Shown piece by piece: positions 39,801-51,520 of a DNA stretch of 64,000 nucleotides (its first letter is position 1; every line of letters begins with the position of its first letter). The stretch covers positions 122,813,738-122,877,737 of the forward strand of contig NC_090944.1 in the NCBI RefSeq assembly GCF_040807025.1, written 5' to 3'. Below the pieces are notes generated by a model, which ran no database searches, was not told the DNA's origin, and saw only the letters and a list, made by a program, of their open reading frames with translations. The translations under genes and the position numbers were made by a program. The DNA is from Struthio camelus (taxonomy: Eukaryota > Chordata > Aves > Struthioniformes > Struthionidae).

Positions 39801-39987
39801 CTACAGGAGAGGAGAGCGGAGTGCTGCCTGTAGAAGATGACCTACTTGAGGGTTCAGGCACGTTAGAGAGATTGAGCTTAAGGCCATTTGCTCTGCAACT
39901 ACTCTGGTTTTCAGCTGATTTCTGAGGAGACTGGAAGAGCGGCTCATCATCGAAGGTTATCCAATTTGCTGGATTCGTGGAACACAT
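27805..39987 (-). CDS. STON1: STON1, stonin-1 endocytic adaptor, three coding exons, 737 aa
   Basis: Join of 39987-38052, 28465-28263 and 27879-27805: 2214 bases, 737 residues plus stop (human 735). Stonins are cytosolic clathrin-pathway adaptors; stonin-1 has been linked in mammals to endocytosis of the proteoglycan NG2. The N-terminus (MCSTNPANWITFDDEP) and SPVVDFYLSPGPPSNSPL match vertebrate stonin-1. Residues about 276-405 are the stonin homology domain (MLRIPEKKNMMSSRQW onward) and about 410-720 the mu homology domain, with ALWTMNLQRQKSLKAKMNRR near its centre. The C-terminus is VEIEKKWIRLDGEDPDKAGN CLMQ, split here only for length. All junctions are in phase, and no internal stop or frameshift was seen. 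The gene lies between PPP1R21 and GTF2A1L on the same strand as in human. Confidence 0.97.
28263..28465 (-). CDS. STON1: STON1 penultimate coding exon (residues 646-713)
   Basis: A 203-base exon from acceptor TTTTCAAAG to donor CAG/GTATCT. It encodes SSDHPHSLSYKLELGSDQEI and then PSDWYPFATVQF, followed by GIESDVQPQKHV, almost as in human. It ends in phase 0, the phase needed both for the STON1 terminal exon and for GTF2A1L exon 2. Confidence 0.97.
29806..29830 (+). repeat. A25 homopolymer
   Basis: Uninterrupted 25-base A run in the STON1 intron. There is no upstream AATAAA or recognisable retrocopy, so a processed pseudogene is not supported. Confidence 0.95.
37864..37884 (+). repeat. A21 homopolymer close to the STON1 main exon
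   Basis: Reads as a T run on the transcribed strand, about 170 bases after the STON1 main exon donor. Confidence 0.95.
38052..39987 (-). CDS. STON1: STON1 main coding exon (start codon, residues 1-645 plus one base)
   Basis: One 1936-base coding stretch holding the start codon, the low-complexity Ser/Pro-rich N-terminus, the whole stonin homology domain and most of the mu homology domain. It ends TCA A/GTAAAT, phase 1. Without splicing, the frame meets TAA two codons after the donor. The 5' end of the exon is an acceptor at 40036 (CTTAATAG) or 40025 (TTTGCAG). Two ATGs lie between the acceptor and the chosen start; the chosen ATG is set by homology to human MCSTNP. Confidence 0.97.
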
Positions 39988-40025
39988 CTTGTAGGAAAAA
40001 CTTGAATCACTTGCACATGTATCAT
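39957..40025 (-). promoter_or_regulatory. STON1: Upstream ORF overlapping the STON1 start codon
   Basis: An ATG at 40025 opens a 22-codon frame that is out of frame with STON1 and ends at TAA 39959-39957, past the STON1 ATG at 39987. A second ATG (40020 region) opens a three-codon frame that ends before the STON1 start. Both are in the exon if either acceptor (40036 or 40025) is used. Such overlapping frames usually lower translation of the main frame; the effect here is inferred. Confidence 0.5.
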
Positions 40026-40394
40026 CTGCAAATCATCTATTAAGAAAGAACAGACATGATCAGAAAAAAATCCTCTTGAAAGACAAAACAAAGAAACCTG
40101 ACCCTTATAACATGCAAGCCACACAAGGCTTACAATTTGCATGCGATTTACAAATCTGACCTACTTTGTGTTTTACATGTATAATCTGAGACAACCACGT
40201 AGAAACAGAAAAACTGCCCAAAAATCCCCACGGCTCTCCCAGGCTGGGAACCTGAGCTTTATGCTTTATGTTTAGAGCACCTGGTGTTTGCAGGCTCTAT
40301 GTCAGAGACTACAGAAAGTCCTACAGGTCTGCAGGACTGCTTGCACACTGTTTTCCACTATCTAGGCTATCAGTAGCTTGTAATAGTTGTTGGA

Positions 40395-41388
40395 GGCCTG
40401 TAGCTAGCGGTGTCCCCCAGGGGTCAGTCCTGGGTCCAGTCGTGTTCAATGCATTCATCGATGACCTGGAGGAAGGCACAGGGTGCACCCTCAGCAAGTT
40501 TGCTGATGATACTAAACTGAGGGGGAGAGGCTGACACACCAGAAGGCTGTGCTGCCGTTCAGAGGGACCTGGACAGGCTGGAGAGGTGGGCGGAGAGGAA
40601 CCTCCTGAAGTTCAACAAAGGCAAGGGCAGGGTCCTGCCCCTGGGGAAGACATAACCCCATGCCCCAGTACAGGTTGGGGACTGACCTGCTGGAAAGTAG
40701 CTCTGCCGAGAAGGACCTGGGAGTGCTGGTGGACAACAAGTTAAGCATGAGCCAGCAGTGTGCCCTTGTGGCCAAGAAGGCCAATGGGATCCCCTGGGGT
40801 GCATTAGGCAGAGTGTTGCCAGCAGGTGGAGGGAGGTGATCCTGCCCCTCTCCTCAGCCCTGGGGAGGCCTCACCTGGAGTACTGTGTCCAGTTCTGGGC
40901 TCCCCAGTACAAGAGAGACATGGCACTCCTGGAGAGAGTCCGGTGAAGGGCTGCTAAGATGATGAAGGGACTGGAGCACCTCTCCTCTGAAGAAAGACTG
41001 CGAGAGCTGGGCCTGTTCAGCCTGGAGAAGAGAAGACTGAGGGGGGATCTAATCAATGTGTGCCAGTATGTGAAGGGGGGGTGTCAAGAGGCTCGGGTCA
41101 GACTCTTCTCCGTGGTGCCCGGCAACAGGACAAGAGGCAACAAACTGAAACACAGGAAGTTCCTTCTGAACCTGAGGAAAAACTTCTTTCCTGTGAAGGT
41201 GACTGAGCATTGGAACAGGTTGCCCAGAGAGGTAGTGGAGTCTCCTTCCCTGGAGATATTCAAAACCCGCCTGGATGTGATCCTGGGCAATATGCTCTAG
41301 AGGACCCTGCTTGAGCAGGGGGGTTGGACTAGATGATCTCCAGAGGTCCCTCCCAACCTCAACCATTCTGTGATTCTGCGATTCTGTA
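40395..41388 (+). mobile_element. CR1 LINE, 5'-truncated and decayed, 3' end intact
   Basis: The plus strand encodes broken pieces of the CR1 reverse transcriptase: [20 protein letters not shown] with FADDTKL (catalytic F-A-D-D), then [39 protein letters not shown] and [19 protein letters not shown]. The frame is interrupted by indels (after 40534) and a stop near 40946. The 3' end has the typical TTGGACTAGATGATCTCC block and finishes in ATTCTGTG-type octamers (41364-41388). It is antisense to STON1, 0.4-1.4 kb upstream of the main coding exon, inside the 5' intron. No clear target-site duplication was seen; the 5' limit is approximate. Confidence 0.95.
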
Positions 41389-44300
41389 ACATGGGCAGAG
41401 ACTTTCCATACTAGGCTTCACCTGCAGGTGAGGTCCCCCCACCATTACTAAACAAGGCTTTACTCAAAATGGCGCAGCTGTTTCCGAAAATAAATTCAAG
41501 GTGGAAAAAATTTTTACCATGTTTTCTGTTGAAAAGCTACAGCAGCTCAGTGCTGATGGCAAAGGTATACGTACTACACCAGTCAGGGCAAACTGCTTCC
41601 ACCAAGATAATACATGCAATTAACGGCCCTCTCCTGAGGCCTTTGAAAGGCAGATGTCCTCATCATATGATGGGCACAGTCACAAGAGGATGATCCCCCA
41701 AGGGAGAGGCGGCGGAAAGTATACTGCTGCCATCAGTGCTGGCCTGGGACCGTAACCCGCTCCATGCTGCTCTCTGAGACACCTCCTGCCAGGAGCAGGA
41801 TGCACAGATTGGTCACAGGTGCTTTCCAGAGCTGGGCAGGAATTGTTTCACTTTAGTTCCTCCAGCTCTGACTTATCCTGTCAGAGACTGTGGGGAGGTC
41901 AGAGTAGGAAAGTTGGAGCGGGGGGAAGAATATATTAGACTCATAAACAAGAAGGAAGCCTTAAGAACAAGCAGTACATCCCTGTTGAAGGGTAGCTAAC
42001 AAGCACCCACCATATACAAAAAGCTGGTGAAACACAAGTCAAGGACAACTAACAACACACGCATCCGCTAAGCGCCGGATTGGCTGGCGGCCTGGAAAAA
42101 GTACCATTCTTTTAAATCAATTAATAAATTACATTTGATCAAACAAAATATTTTTGATAAAGGTCATTGCTGCATGTCCTCTGAGCAGGACTGTAGGCAA
42201 CAAACAATTACTCTTGCCCCCGAGGTTTTAAATCACGCACTGAAATTTAAATGCTCGCTGTATCCTTTGCAGGATATCTTCTCCTTGAAGCTTTTCCTTC
42301 CCACTGCTCACAATTGATGAAGAAGCAAAAAACAAACTGCTAATGACTGCAGAGGAATCAAGCGCAATGATGATGCACCACAGGGCTTATGTACACATCA
42401 TTCATTCGGAAAAAAAACGGCAAGGCATATTCACATTTGCCTGAAGGCACAGGGAAGGCAGAGTTTGTATATACAAATCCACCTGCACATACACTACTGT
42501 GCTACTTAGGGTTAGATAAGGACGACTTAAAGCCAATCCTCTTCTCTCCCAGGCACAAACAGCCATCGTTAGGCCGTTTACTTATTGCATAGCAAAGGCA
42601 CATGTACTGCAGCATATAATCACATAACCATAAAAGCCATTCTTTATCTAATAACATTCAGAGAACAGTTAGTTTCTGGAGATGACAAAGTTCAGCCAAG
42701 TGAAATCTTATGCTACGCTACAAGTCGTTATTTTTAAAAATTCGCCATTACTTCTTGGCCAGTTTATAGCCTTAAGGAAAGTATCGTGAACTGTGGCACA
42801 ATGTGCTCACTTCACTGCCGAACAAACAAGAGCTTGGAATGGAGATACTTTAGCCCTTCGTTATTTTTTGAACTCTCAACCTTTTTGTTCAGTAAAAATA
42901 TTTGCACTATGCTAGTTATTTTATAGGAATTCTCTCCTCTGGAAGGAGACAGAAAATGAGTGAACAAGTTACAGATGACTGTTTCACAGTTCAAACACGG
43001 GCAACTCTTAGCATATCCTTCACCCACACAATCACTCCATCAAAATAAAGCAGTGGAAAGAAAATCACTGCTATTTGGTCTCCGACTTTGTCATAACTTT
43101 TTCCTCTTACTCCACACCCTTGGTTTCCAGCACTGTTCATTGAGCAGTACCTATTATTTGCACAACCAGAAAGTTTCTGAGCTTTCAGGCTGTAAATCTT
43201 GCTCCATCTCAACACGCCTCTCTCTTCCGTTAATGACAGCTTACGTGACAGTAACTTAAAGCACTGCTCTTTCTATAACAGCCAGGATCAAAGCATTTGC
43301 GGGCACCCCGGTAAGGTAGGCGGCAGGAGGAAGCAGACCCAAATGCTGCCATTAGGGACTGGGGCATTTACAAAAGATGAGTAAGGGCAAGCAAGAGAAA
43401 ATACTGAGGGGGAAAAAAAACAAACAACAACAACATGCTGAGCAAGAAGAGTGAAAGAATTTGTATCTAAATGGGCTCTTGGGATGAATGCATGGATAGA
43501 GCATGAAGTGAAAACGGAAATGAGGGTGAATTCAACAGCCTGACAAAGCAAAGCTATTCTGTCTCATTGCAACAGCACCAAATTGGCAAATTGCAGCCAA
43601 CTAAGAGGTATGAACGAAAAAGAAAATACAAAATGAGAAAGGAAATAAATACAAATACTGTTCACTGTAAAGAATGCATTTTGCATCACAGTCCCCTTTC
43701 TGCCGTTAGAACTAAAATTTTTCTGTGTCCTTTATTATCTCCAGACGTTGATTTTTCAGCTCTACTTTTTCTAAATGTGATGTTACAGATTATTTTGCAG
43801 ATATTTTTCTGTTACAAAACATACTTACAAAGATGCTTGAAAGTTACCTGCCAAATACCTAAGTTCAGTCAGTAAATATCTATGAAGAAAAACATTTTTG
43901 CAGGTGCATCTTGCATCTGCAGTTACAGTACCATTTTTGTACCTGTCAAAGACTGTAGCTTTCACCTTTTATTACTACACCAGAAATGTATTTTTCAAAA
44001 AAATGGTACTGATTAAAAAAAAAAAAAAAAACCACACACACACAAGAATCAAGTGTTAAAATACACAGCAGTTCTCTTCCTGTCGCTTACCGATCACCAG
44101 AACTGACCACTGGAAAAGGAGAAAAATCCAAATCAATCTTTTAAAATTATTTTTAGAATGTATTACTAACAAAAGGAAACATGTCCTCTCATATGTCATG
44201 GGTAGCATTAGTGCCATTCATCTAGTACTTAAAAACATTTATAGTCCTATGCTACGTTACGTAGTTTTTCTCTGACGCTTTTACATCTGCAGAACAAATT

Positions 44301-47300
44301 AGTATCTTATCTCAAGATCTTTTTTGTCTAGCAAGTGCTTCAAAATCCCCTCTTAAGATAGTCTTCCTTTAAACGGCAGTAAAACAGAACTTCAAAATAC
44401 ATCCGATTCGACTCTTAAGAAGGTACCACGGGACCCATATAAACGCAACCCAAAAGTTTTAGGTAACAGGAAAACGATACAGGATGCCATGGATCTCCAT
44501 CACAGCATATGTTATGCAGCCCACAGCACTTAAATTACAACCATGTGTGGCATCTCGTTCAGCAATGTGACAGGAAATACCATTTTTAGTATATTAAAAT
44601 GACAAACGAAAAGGCTGGCTGAAATAAATAATAGTTGATCCTAAATTCACCAATAGCAGTGAACCCAAAAGCCGAAACTCGGTTCAATTCATCCTGTTCT
44701 GCCGGAAAACAATCTTCACGTTCATCAGGTTTACTCAGCCCCTCAGCATTTAATGAACAGTCGCTGCGGCTTAATTTCGTCCCTTTATTCCCGCGAGGAT
44801 GAAAAGAAGAGAATTCCTATATCCCGTTACTGAGAGATTTTACAGGCTGTAGCTATTACTGGCTCCGTTGTTGCTTCTAAAATCCCCGATGAAATCTGCA
44901 GGTGAGATACTGCTCAACCTTGGTGCCTTGCTGAGGGACACCTTTATCTGCTCCTACGCGGAAACCAGGAATAGTGAGTTTCTAGCTCTTCCAAGGTGCA
45001 ATTCGAGCTACTGACTTCCAGTGGCCCCACGGGCTGGTGGCCGAGGTGCCCCCTGCCGCCCCACCACGCGATGCACCAGTTTTATTTTTATTTTTAACTG
45101 GGAAGGGGTCAGCTAATGGGAAAGGGCTGCCTGGGGGTGACAGGGATACACCTTCCTCCTGCAAAGCATGAGGCAAGCGCACGTAATGTTTAGTGGACTG
45201 TACTCATAGTCCCAGATATAGAGAAAGGCATAATTTTTTAAATGCATTCATTACCACTGTGACTTCAACCCTATTAAAGCCACATATCCTCTAAATAAGT
45301 GCTCTACGCAGCACCTGAGCACGTATCTCATGCGTGCCACTTCCACGGTGGCGTTTTATTGTGACAGCATAGCTAATGGTTCCCAACTCAAAAAAAAAAA
45401 AAAGCAGACTCAGCAACACGCATATATCTTATAATATCCCCCCCACCCCACCCCACACACACAGCGTAACAAAACAGTTAAATAATCCCTTCAAAACCAG
45501 CTGAAGCCTCCACACAACCTGCTCCGTGCGCGCAGAGTTAGGGGTTAAAGCCCACCCGGGAAAGGCTACGGACCCCAGCGACTACGACCCATGAGCACGC
45601 CGCGCGATCGAGGTCTCCGACGGACAACATGGAAATTCAGAGGCAAGACGCTGCGCACCATGTGGCGGAGCCGCCCCACGAGCCGCTACGGTTTGCTGTA
45701 CAAACACGTAGACAACTCTTGCACCGTTTCGCCATAAAGCGTAATGATTTCGCAGGAAAGTACACGTTCTCTGCAGTTTAAGTAACGAAGGACATATGGT
45801 ACGTAAAATACCCTAATGTTTGTAAACTCTCGAAGTATCTAGGCAAAATATGGCAGATTTACCTCTGCACTTTACATCCATATTCTTCGCACCACCGTTT
45901 TGTTTATCAGTTAACTATGCAAAGAACGTAAAGCAGACCTCCCAGCATAAATACTGCTTGATTTATGCTGATTTCCCTCAAATTATATTAGGAAATATAA
46001 TGACTACATATGGCTGCACTTTTCCTTAACTGCTCTACTTCTGTTAGGCAAAAAAAAAAAAAAAAAGAGTTCTCCAGTCTATACTTCCGAAATAAACATA
46101 CCCCAAAGGCACAACCGACTGCAAAGAGGAAATTCTTCGTTTTCCTTTTTATTTTGGACATAAACACAGATTAAGTCTCCCACTGCATTACTCATTTCAT
46201 TGCTTTTAGAAAACAAGCTCCTAGTGCAACATTCAAAAACACACACAGCCTTCAAAGTGTAATGCCAACTTGTCTCTACATTGCTCGTTCTCTGAGGCAC
46301 ATCTGGGAAAAGCTCTGAACTTGTCGCTAAACTGTTTAACTTGGAATTCCTTACCCCTGGCCCCCAAAGCTATAGGAATTAACAGCTTTCAGCTTTCGAC
46401 AGTGCTCATGTCCCCAGAGCAAAGGGCGGGGGTGACTCACGCAAACACCTTTCACTGCAGCTCTTCTTCATCTCAAGTCGAAGGGGAGGTCGCTAATAAG
46501 GAGACGGATGCTTGCACACGGAAGTCGGAAAAAAATTACCGACGTTGTTAAGGGTACCAACGTAACACTGCTCCCTTGTGTCAGGCACAGCTTAAAGTCG
46601 GAATGGGAATAAAGCAAATCTCCCTGCCAGACCTTGCCTATGCCAGAGGAAAAAAAAAACACAACAGTACCTGTGATGCAATTACTACAGCCAACATAAA
46701 AACATTACAGACTATTGTGTCAATAAAATCTGTCAAGTCCATTAATTGGCCTAACTGATTTATCATTGGCACTCCCACACTTCGTTGGTCCATGGAGTGC
46801 TCCCCACCCTCTAATTTTCTAAGGATCGCCATATACCCTTAGCATCACCCTTGCAGGTGAAAATATTTAGCAGCAGTGCGCTATCAGCAGACCACCTACC
46901 AAAATCAATATGAAAATCTCCAACTTCTGATCACCGGCAGGCCACAGAGAAAAGGAAATAGTAGCCAGCACCATTCAGCACCAGCAATTTTATGTTAATA
47001 AAGAGAGTTTCCCTGAGGAGTTCCTACACCAAAAACCTAACTGAGCAAGGGTAATCTTTATGAAGACATACGCTGTTCCTTTACAGTCCACCCACAGCAG
47101 GATTTTTAGGTTTTGGAAAGTCAACTGGCATCACAGTATGTAAATGCAATCCAAGTAGACACAAAGTTTACTTTTCTTGCTGGGGAAAAGGGCAAGGCAA
47201 AGGCTAAAAAAAGCTGCCAGATTCACATCTCTAATTAACTACCCTAGTCTGTCTGGCTGTTGCTGAAGCGGGTCTTTCTCAAAGAAACGGGCTCTTCTAG

Positions 47301-50300
47301 CTCACAGCAGGGTGAGGTAAGAGAGGGATGACCCTCCAGTTTATATACTAAATTCAGCATTTGTATTAGAAGCAACTTCCATCATCCCAAACCTTAACTG
47401 GTATGCACTGCAGATGAACTCCTTTTTATTTCCCACTCCATTCTATTAGACCTTCCCTAATACTTAAATGTGAAGTCATTGCCAAAGCTGCCTCTGAAAG
47501 ACAATAAAACAGCACGCATGAGCGGTCCTGTGTGTTACATGATCAGCTTAAACGGCTCTCGCCATCTACCATAAGCCGTGATTCCCACACCCTCCCTTGC
47601 TCTGCTCCCGCAGTCACACGGTCACGGCGTGAGTCAGACCAGCTTACTTGTTGAGCCAACTGAAAGTGTGGGTGTGGGCTATATTAGTTTTAATTTTAAG
47701 CTGGCACTCTAGACAGACAAGAATATTCCTTCAGTGCTTTAGAGCTGTGAATTAAAATCGGGGCAGGAGATTCTACAGACAAAATTTGACCAGAAATCTG
47801 CAGGCAGGGCTCTAGAGGGGTCTGCCAAGGGCACGCTCTACAGGAAGGGAGGGACCTTCATGAGCTGCTGCAATGCCATCACTGAACTACCACACCTCAG
47901 AAGACTTTTTTGCAGAGCTTATTATCAAGAACACAGCTTGTGAGAAGGGATAAAATAAACTTACAGAAAGCTTATTTAAGTACCACTGGCAAAGATACCA
48001 GCACGGTGATTTGACGCAGCTTCTGGAAGTTACTCAGAAGTCTCTCTTCACCAGTGCACATACCATGCGCGAGCTGCAAAAAGCAATAGCAGGCCTCTTA
48101 TCCTAACGCCAGCTTGTTCACCCGACAGGAACTACAAAGTTACTTCAACCAATTCCTGTGCTACTTGGTGCGACTTGTCCAGCATGCAGGCCCATGACAA
48201 AACACATATACATCAATAAATGCAGGAGTCAGTCCAGAGAAGTCAACCAGAAGGCAGTCAGAAGCCAACCTCCAGCTACAAAACATTCAAGCATAACAGA
48301 CTTGCAATGACCACTTCCTAACACTGAAAAAAAAACCCTTTTCCCAATAAACAGCTACATTTAACTATTTTGTTTGGAGAGGACGCAATCATGTCTTGCA
48401 TCGTACCACCAAATCTGGATAATCTGGGTAAATAATAAAAGATCCAGAAATAGGTACACTAATGACTGACCCTGTTACTAAAAAGCAAAAGAGAAAAAAA
48501 AAACAGAAACAAAAACCGTAAAAAGACTTTACCTGTGGTACGTCATCAGGTCTAACAACAAGAACAGTAAACACTAGTACTCGACACCAGTCTCAGCATC
48601 CTTCTCAGGTCCCTCAGTTGTAAGCTCTCCTTCAGTTCCTTCAGAATTGACTGAGGAAACCCATCCTACAATCAGGAAAATGCTGAACATCTGGGATGCT
48701 ACCCTCTGCCTATCTCAGAAAGTAACCAACTGTAGCAGGCCTAAGTAATAGGCTTTGTAGCACATGCTTCTTTGCATCTTTGGACTTCAGGTTCGTAATT
48801 GAGAAGATGGGATGGGGTGTGCCTATGTTCATGCCCTATTTGCTGGCAAACAGGTGTTTACCAGGAAAGATCTCTCAAGGACTGAATCTCCTACCCAAGG
48901 TAGCAGGAGTATTTCTACTAATTTGAATGAGAACAGGGGTTAAACCATAAGAACAACAAAATGGTTCTCTGTGTTACACTGAACATCTTTAAAAGAAAAA
49001 CTCTCTTTTTCTACTTTTCTCTCTTTTTCTAACTTTTCCCTCCTGCTTATCAACGGTGCCTCCTAAGACACACCGTTTTCTTTCTTCCTAGTACCTGGTT
49101 AGAGAAGATACGTAAATCGTTTTTAATTCACTTCATCATACATATGTATGGTTCTCTCATTTATACCACACACCTATCCGCTGGGCCGTTCCGTTTTACA
49201 CGAAGGAAAACCTCCAACGAAAGGATAACTGGGGGAGAGGAGCATACACAATGAGGCTAAAGTTGCTGGGCTGCTTCGCTGTTCAAAAGAGTGCCAGCGT
49301 ATTCGTTAAAGGTGCTTGTGTTCCCGTTTGCATTCAGTTTACTTAATCAGTCCTACTTTTCGCCTTCTCAATCACACTACTCTTCAGCATTGCCATAGTT
49401 ACTGCACAACTCCCGCTCTGCAGGCAGAGTTCAGGGCGCCAACGGACAGCTACAGAAGAGCCTCACGTAAACTGCCTATTCACCCTCGCTGGCATTTTGC
49501 AGCAGGGGAGTTTTTGCCGTTTCTCTTTTTAAACAAAAGAGCCCAACAGACTCAGGCCATAGCGCTTTGGCCTGAAAGAGAGAGGAAAAGACATCTATTT
49601 TTATTGATACCGCTGACGTAGGTCACTAAACTAATGGAATGTTACTGAGTCTACCGAAGTAATTTTAAACTTTGTTTAGGAAACATGTTACTATTAGGAA
49701 TGCACAAATATCCCGCAAAAGGACTCTGGTCATGACAGCGCTCCAGAGGGCTCTGGCAAGGACTTCAGCATCCAAAACCACTCCCTCTGTCCGCCCCCTC
49801 AGCAGAGGCAGAGACTTCCTTACATTACGTTACCAAGCGGCACAAAACGTAGTCACGTACAGCTCTGCTTCTCTAATAGCAACCAACTCCTTTTAGAGTT
49901 AAACGGTCCTCTGGATGAAAAAACAAAAAGCCCTGAACTCTTTTGGCACGCAGATCGTGTATCAAAACATGACACAGGTCGTGGTGAGAAACAAATTTAA
50001 AACTAGTCCTCAGCTAGCATCTGTACTGCCCAAGCGAAGTGACGGATGCAATGCGACAAATGGAGAACACGACAAAAAGGACACTGCGAAAGCTCTTCCC
50101 ACCAATCCCAGCAGTGAAGAAGAACAAGTCGGGAGGCTCTTCGAAATACTATTCTTGCGTTCAGCGTATCCACTGAACAACATAACGTAGTCTCTTTTTT
50201 GGGGTTGGAGTCAGTTTGTAAAATCAGCGTTTAAACTAAAATTACTTCGTGCTTTAGCGGCCAATAAACAAGAGCTAGTGCCTTCCTACAGACTGACATA

Positions 50301-50848
50301 TCGCACAAGATTTGCAGAGCTCTTTTAAGATGCAAAGTACTATATAATAGCTACTGCTAACATTTTGGAACAGAACAAGCCTCTCTCAAACTGCAGGAAA
50401 CTCTGCACTTTCTTAAAGCCTGATAAGACCACTGGTATTACTGAGAAGGAGTGTCATTCATAATTGAATCCTCATTTATTTAGCTGGATGGAGCTATTTT
50501 TTAATAGGTACTGATGACAGTCATTTCAGAAAGTATAATTCATAACTCAGTCCTCCGAAAAGCCTAAACTGGACTCCTCTCCAAATGTTTTTTAAAATAC
50601 ATGCGCACGTTCTGGCTTCCCAAAGTTAAAAACTTAAAGCAACTCAGACTGATAACAGCTGTAAGACAAGAAGTGGCGGAAGACAAGAATCTTGTGTCAC
50701 CAACACGCCAAGTAAAACAAAGCCCATGACAGCAGCGCTCCCGGTAACTGAAGCGCATGTAAGCGCATTCCTACGCGGACGCCACAACTTGCAGCTCTAC
50801 CCGAATTTGGGATTTAGAGACCTACATTTGGGCAGCCCTATCCTATCA

Positions 50849-50878
50849 ATAAATCAGTCAATCAATCAATCAATCACT
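50849..50878. repeat. Short (AATC)n tandem repeat
   Basis: About six imperfect AATC/AGTC units just outside the STON1 CpG island. Confidence 0.9.
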
Positions 50879-51079
50879 CAGCCAGGACCACCGAGCCTAC
50901 AAATCCCAGCGGTGACAGACAACAACGTTCGCCGGGCCGGAGGGAGTCTGGAGCCCCCGCCGGCTGCGCTGCCTGGCGAGGGAGCGAGACAGGCTGCAGC
51001 CGCTCACCGCACTCCAGGCACGATATCGGGAAGACCCCCGCCGCCCCCGCGCGCAGGCCGTGACAGAGCGCTCCGGGCT

Positions 51080-51178
51080 TAAATAAAAAAAAAAAATTAA
51101 AAAATGTTTTTAAAGTTTAAAAAAAATGAAAAAAATAAAAATTTTAAACATTTATTTATTTATTTTTTTAAAGAGCTA
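51080..51178. repeat. A/T-only tract inside the CpG island
   Basis: Roughly 95 bases made almost wholly of A and T (about four G or C), with A runs in the first half and TTTATTTATT repeats in the second. It has the partial inverted-repeat character of an A-rich arm followed by a T-rich arm. Confidence 0.9.
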
Positions 51179-51459
51179 AATGTTTTTCAAGTTAGGGCTT
51201 GAACTCAAAGCGAAGTCGCGCACCCCCTGGCGCCGCTGCAGCCGCGCTAGCGGGCGACGTCCGCGCACGCCGGACACGGCTCCCGCCGCCAGCGCCGAGA
51301 GCGGCGCTTCCCGCGCTCCGAAACGCACCCGCCAACGGCGCAACCCCCCCGCCGCCTCCCCCGCGGTCCCGGGCCGAGCCGAGCCGGGCCGGGCAGCACC
51401 GCGCCGGCCTCCCTCCATCCCTCCCTGTCTCCCTCCCGGCCCGGCGGCCCCGCGCTTAC

Positions 51460-51520
51460 CCGGCCGGCGCGGGGAGTCACCGCCTGGGCGCCGCCATGAG
51501 GGAGGCAGCAGGCACCGGGC
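51460..51520 (-). other. STON1: Probable STON1 non-coding first exon (3' part)
   Basis: In the CpG island the minus strand has a near-perfect donor, CCGG/GTAAGC, with the exon ending at 51460. This is the best donor in the island and points toward STON1. It carries a six-codon upstream ORF (51497-51477). The exon's upstream limit is unknown; the link to STON1 is inferred from orientation and position and has no transcript support. Confidence 0.45.

Larger units (their letters stand above)
40037..51459 (-). other. STON1: STON1 5' intron
   Basis: About 11.4 kb between the probable non-coding first exon and the main coding exon. It contains the CR1 element, oligo-A/CA runs near 44.02 kb, A runs near 45.39 and 46.05 kb, and a CpG-containing patch at 45.5-45.7 kb. 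A 19-base segment at 44091-44109 has strong splice sites (see findings). No other coding sequence was recognised. Confidence 0.6.

Noticed and set aside
40268-41300. Plus-strand frames of 88 and 113 residues near 40.3-41.3 kb
   Set aside because: These are pieces of the decayed CR1 reverse transcriptase ORF, not independent host genes.
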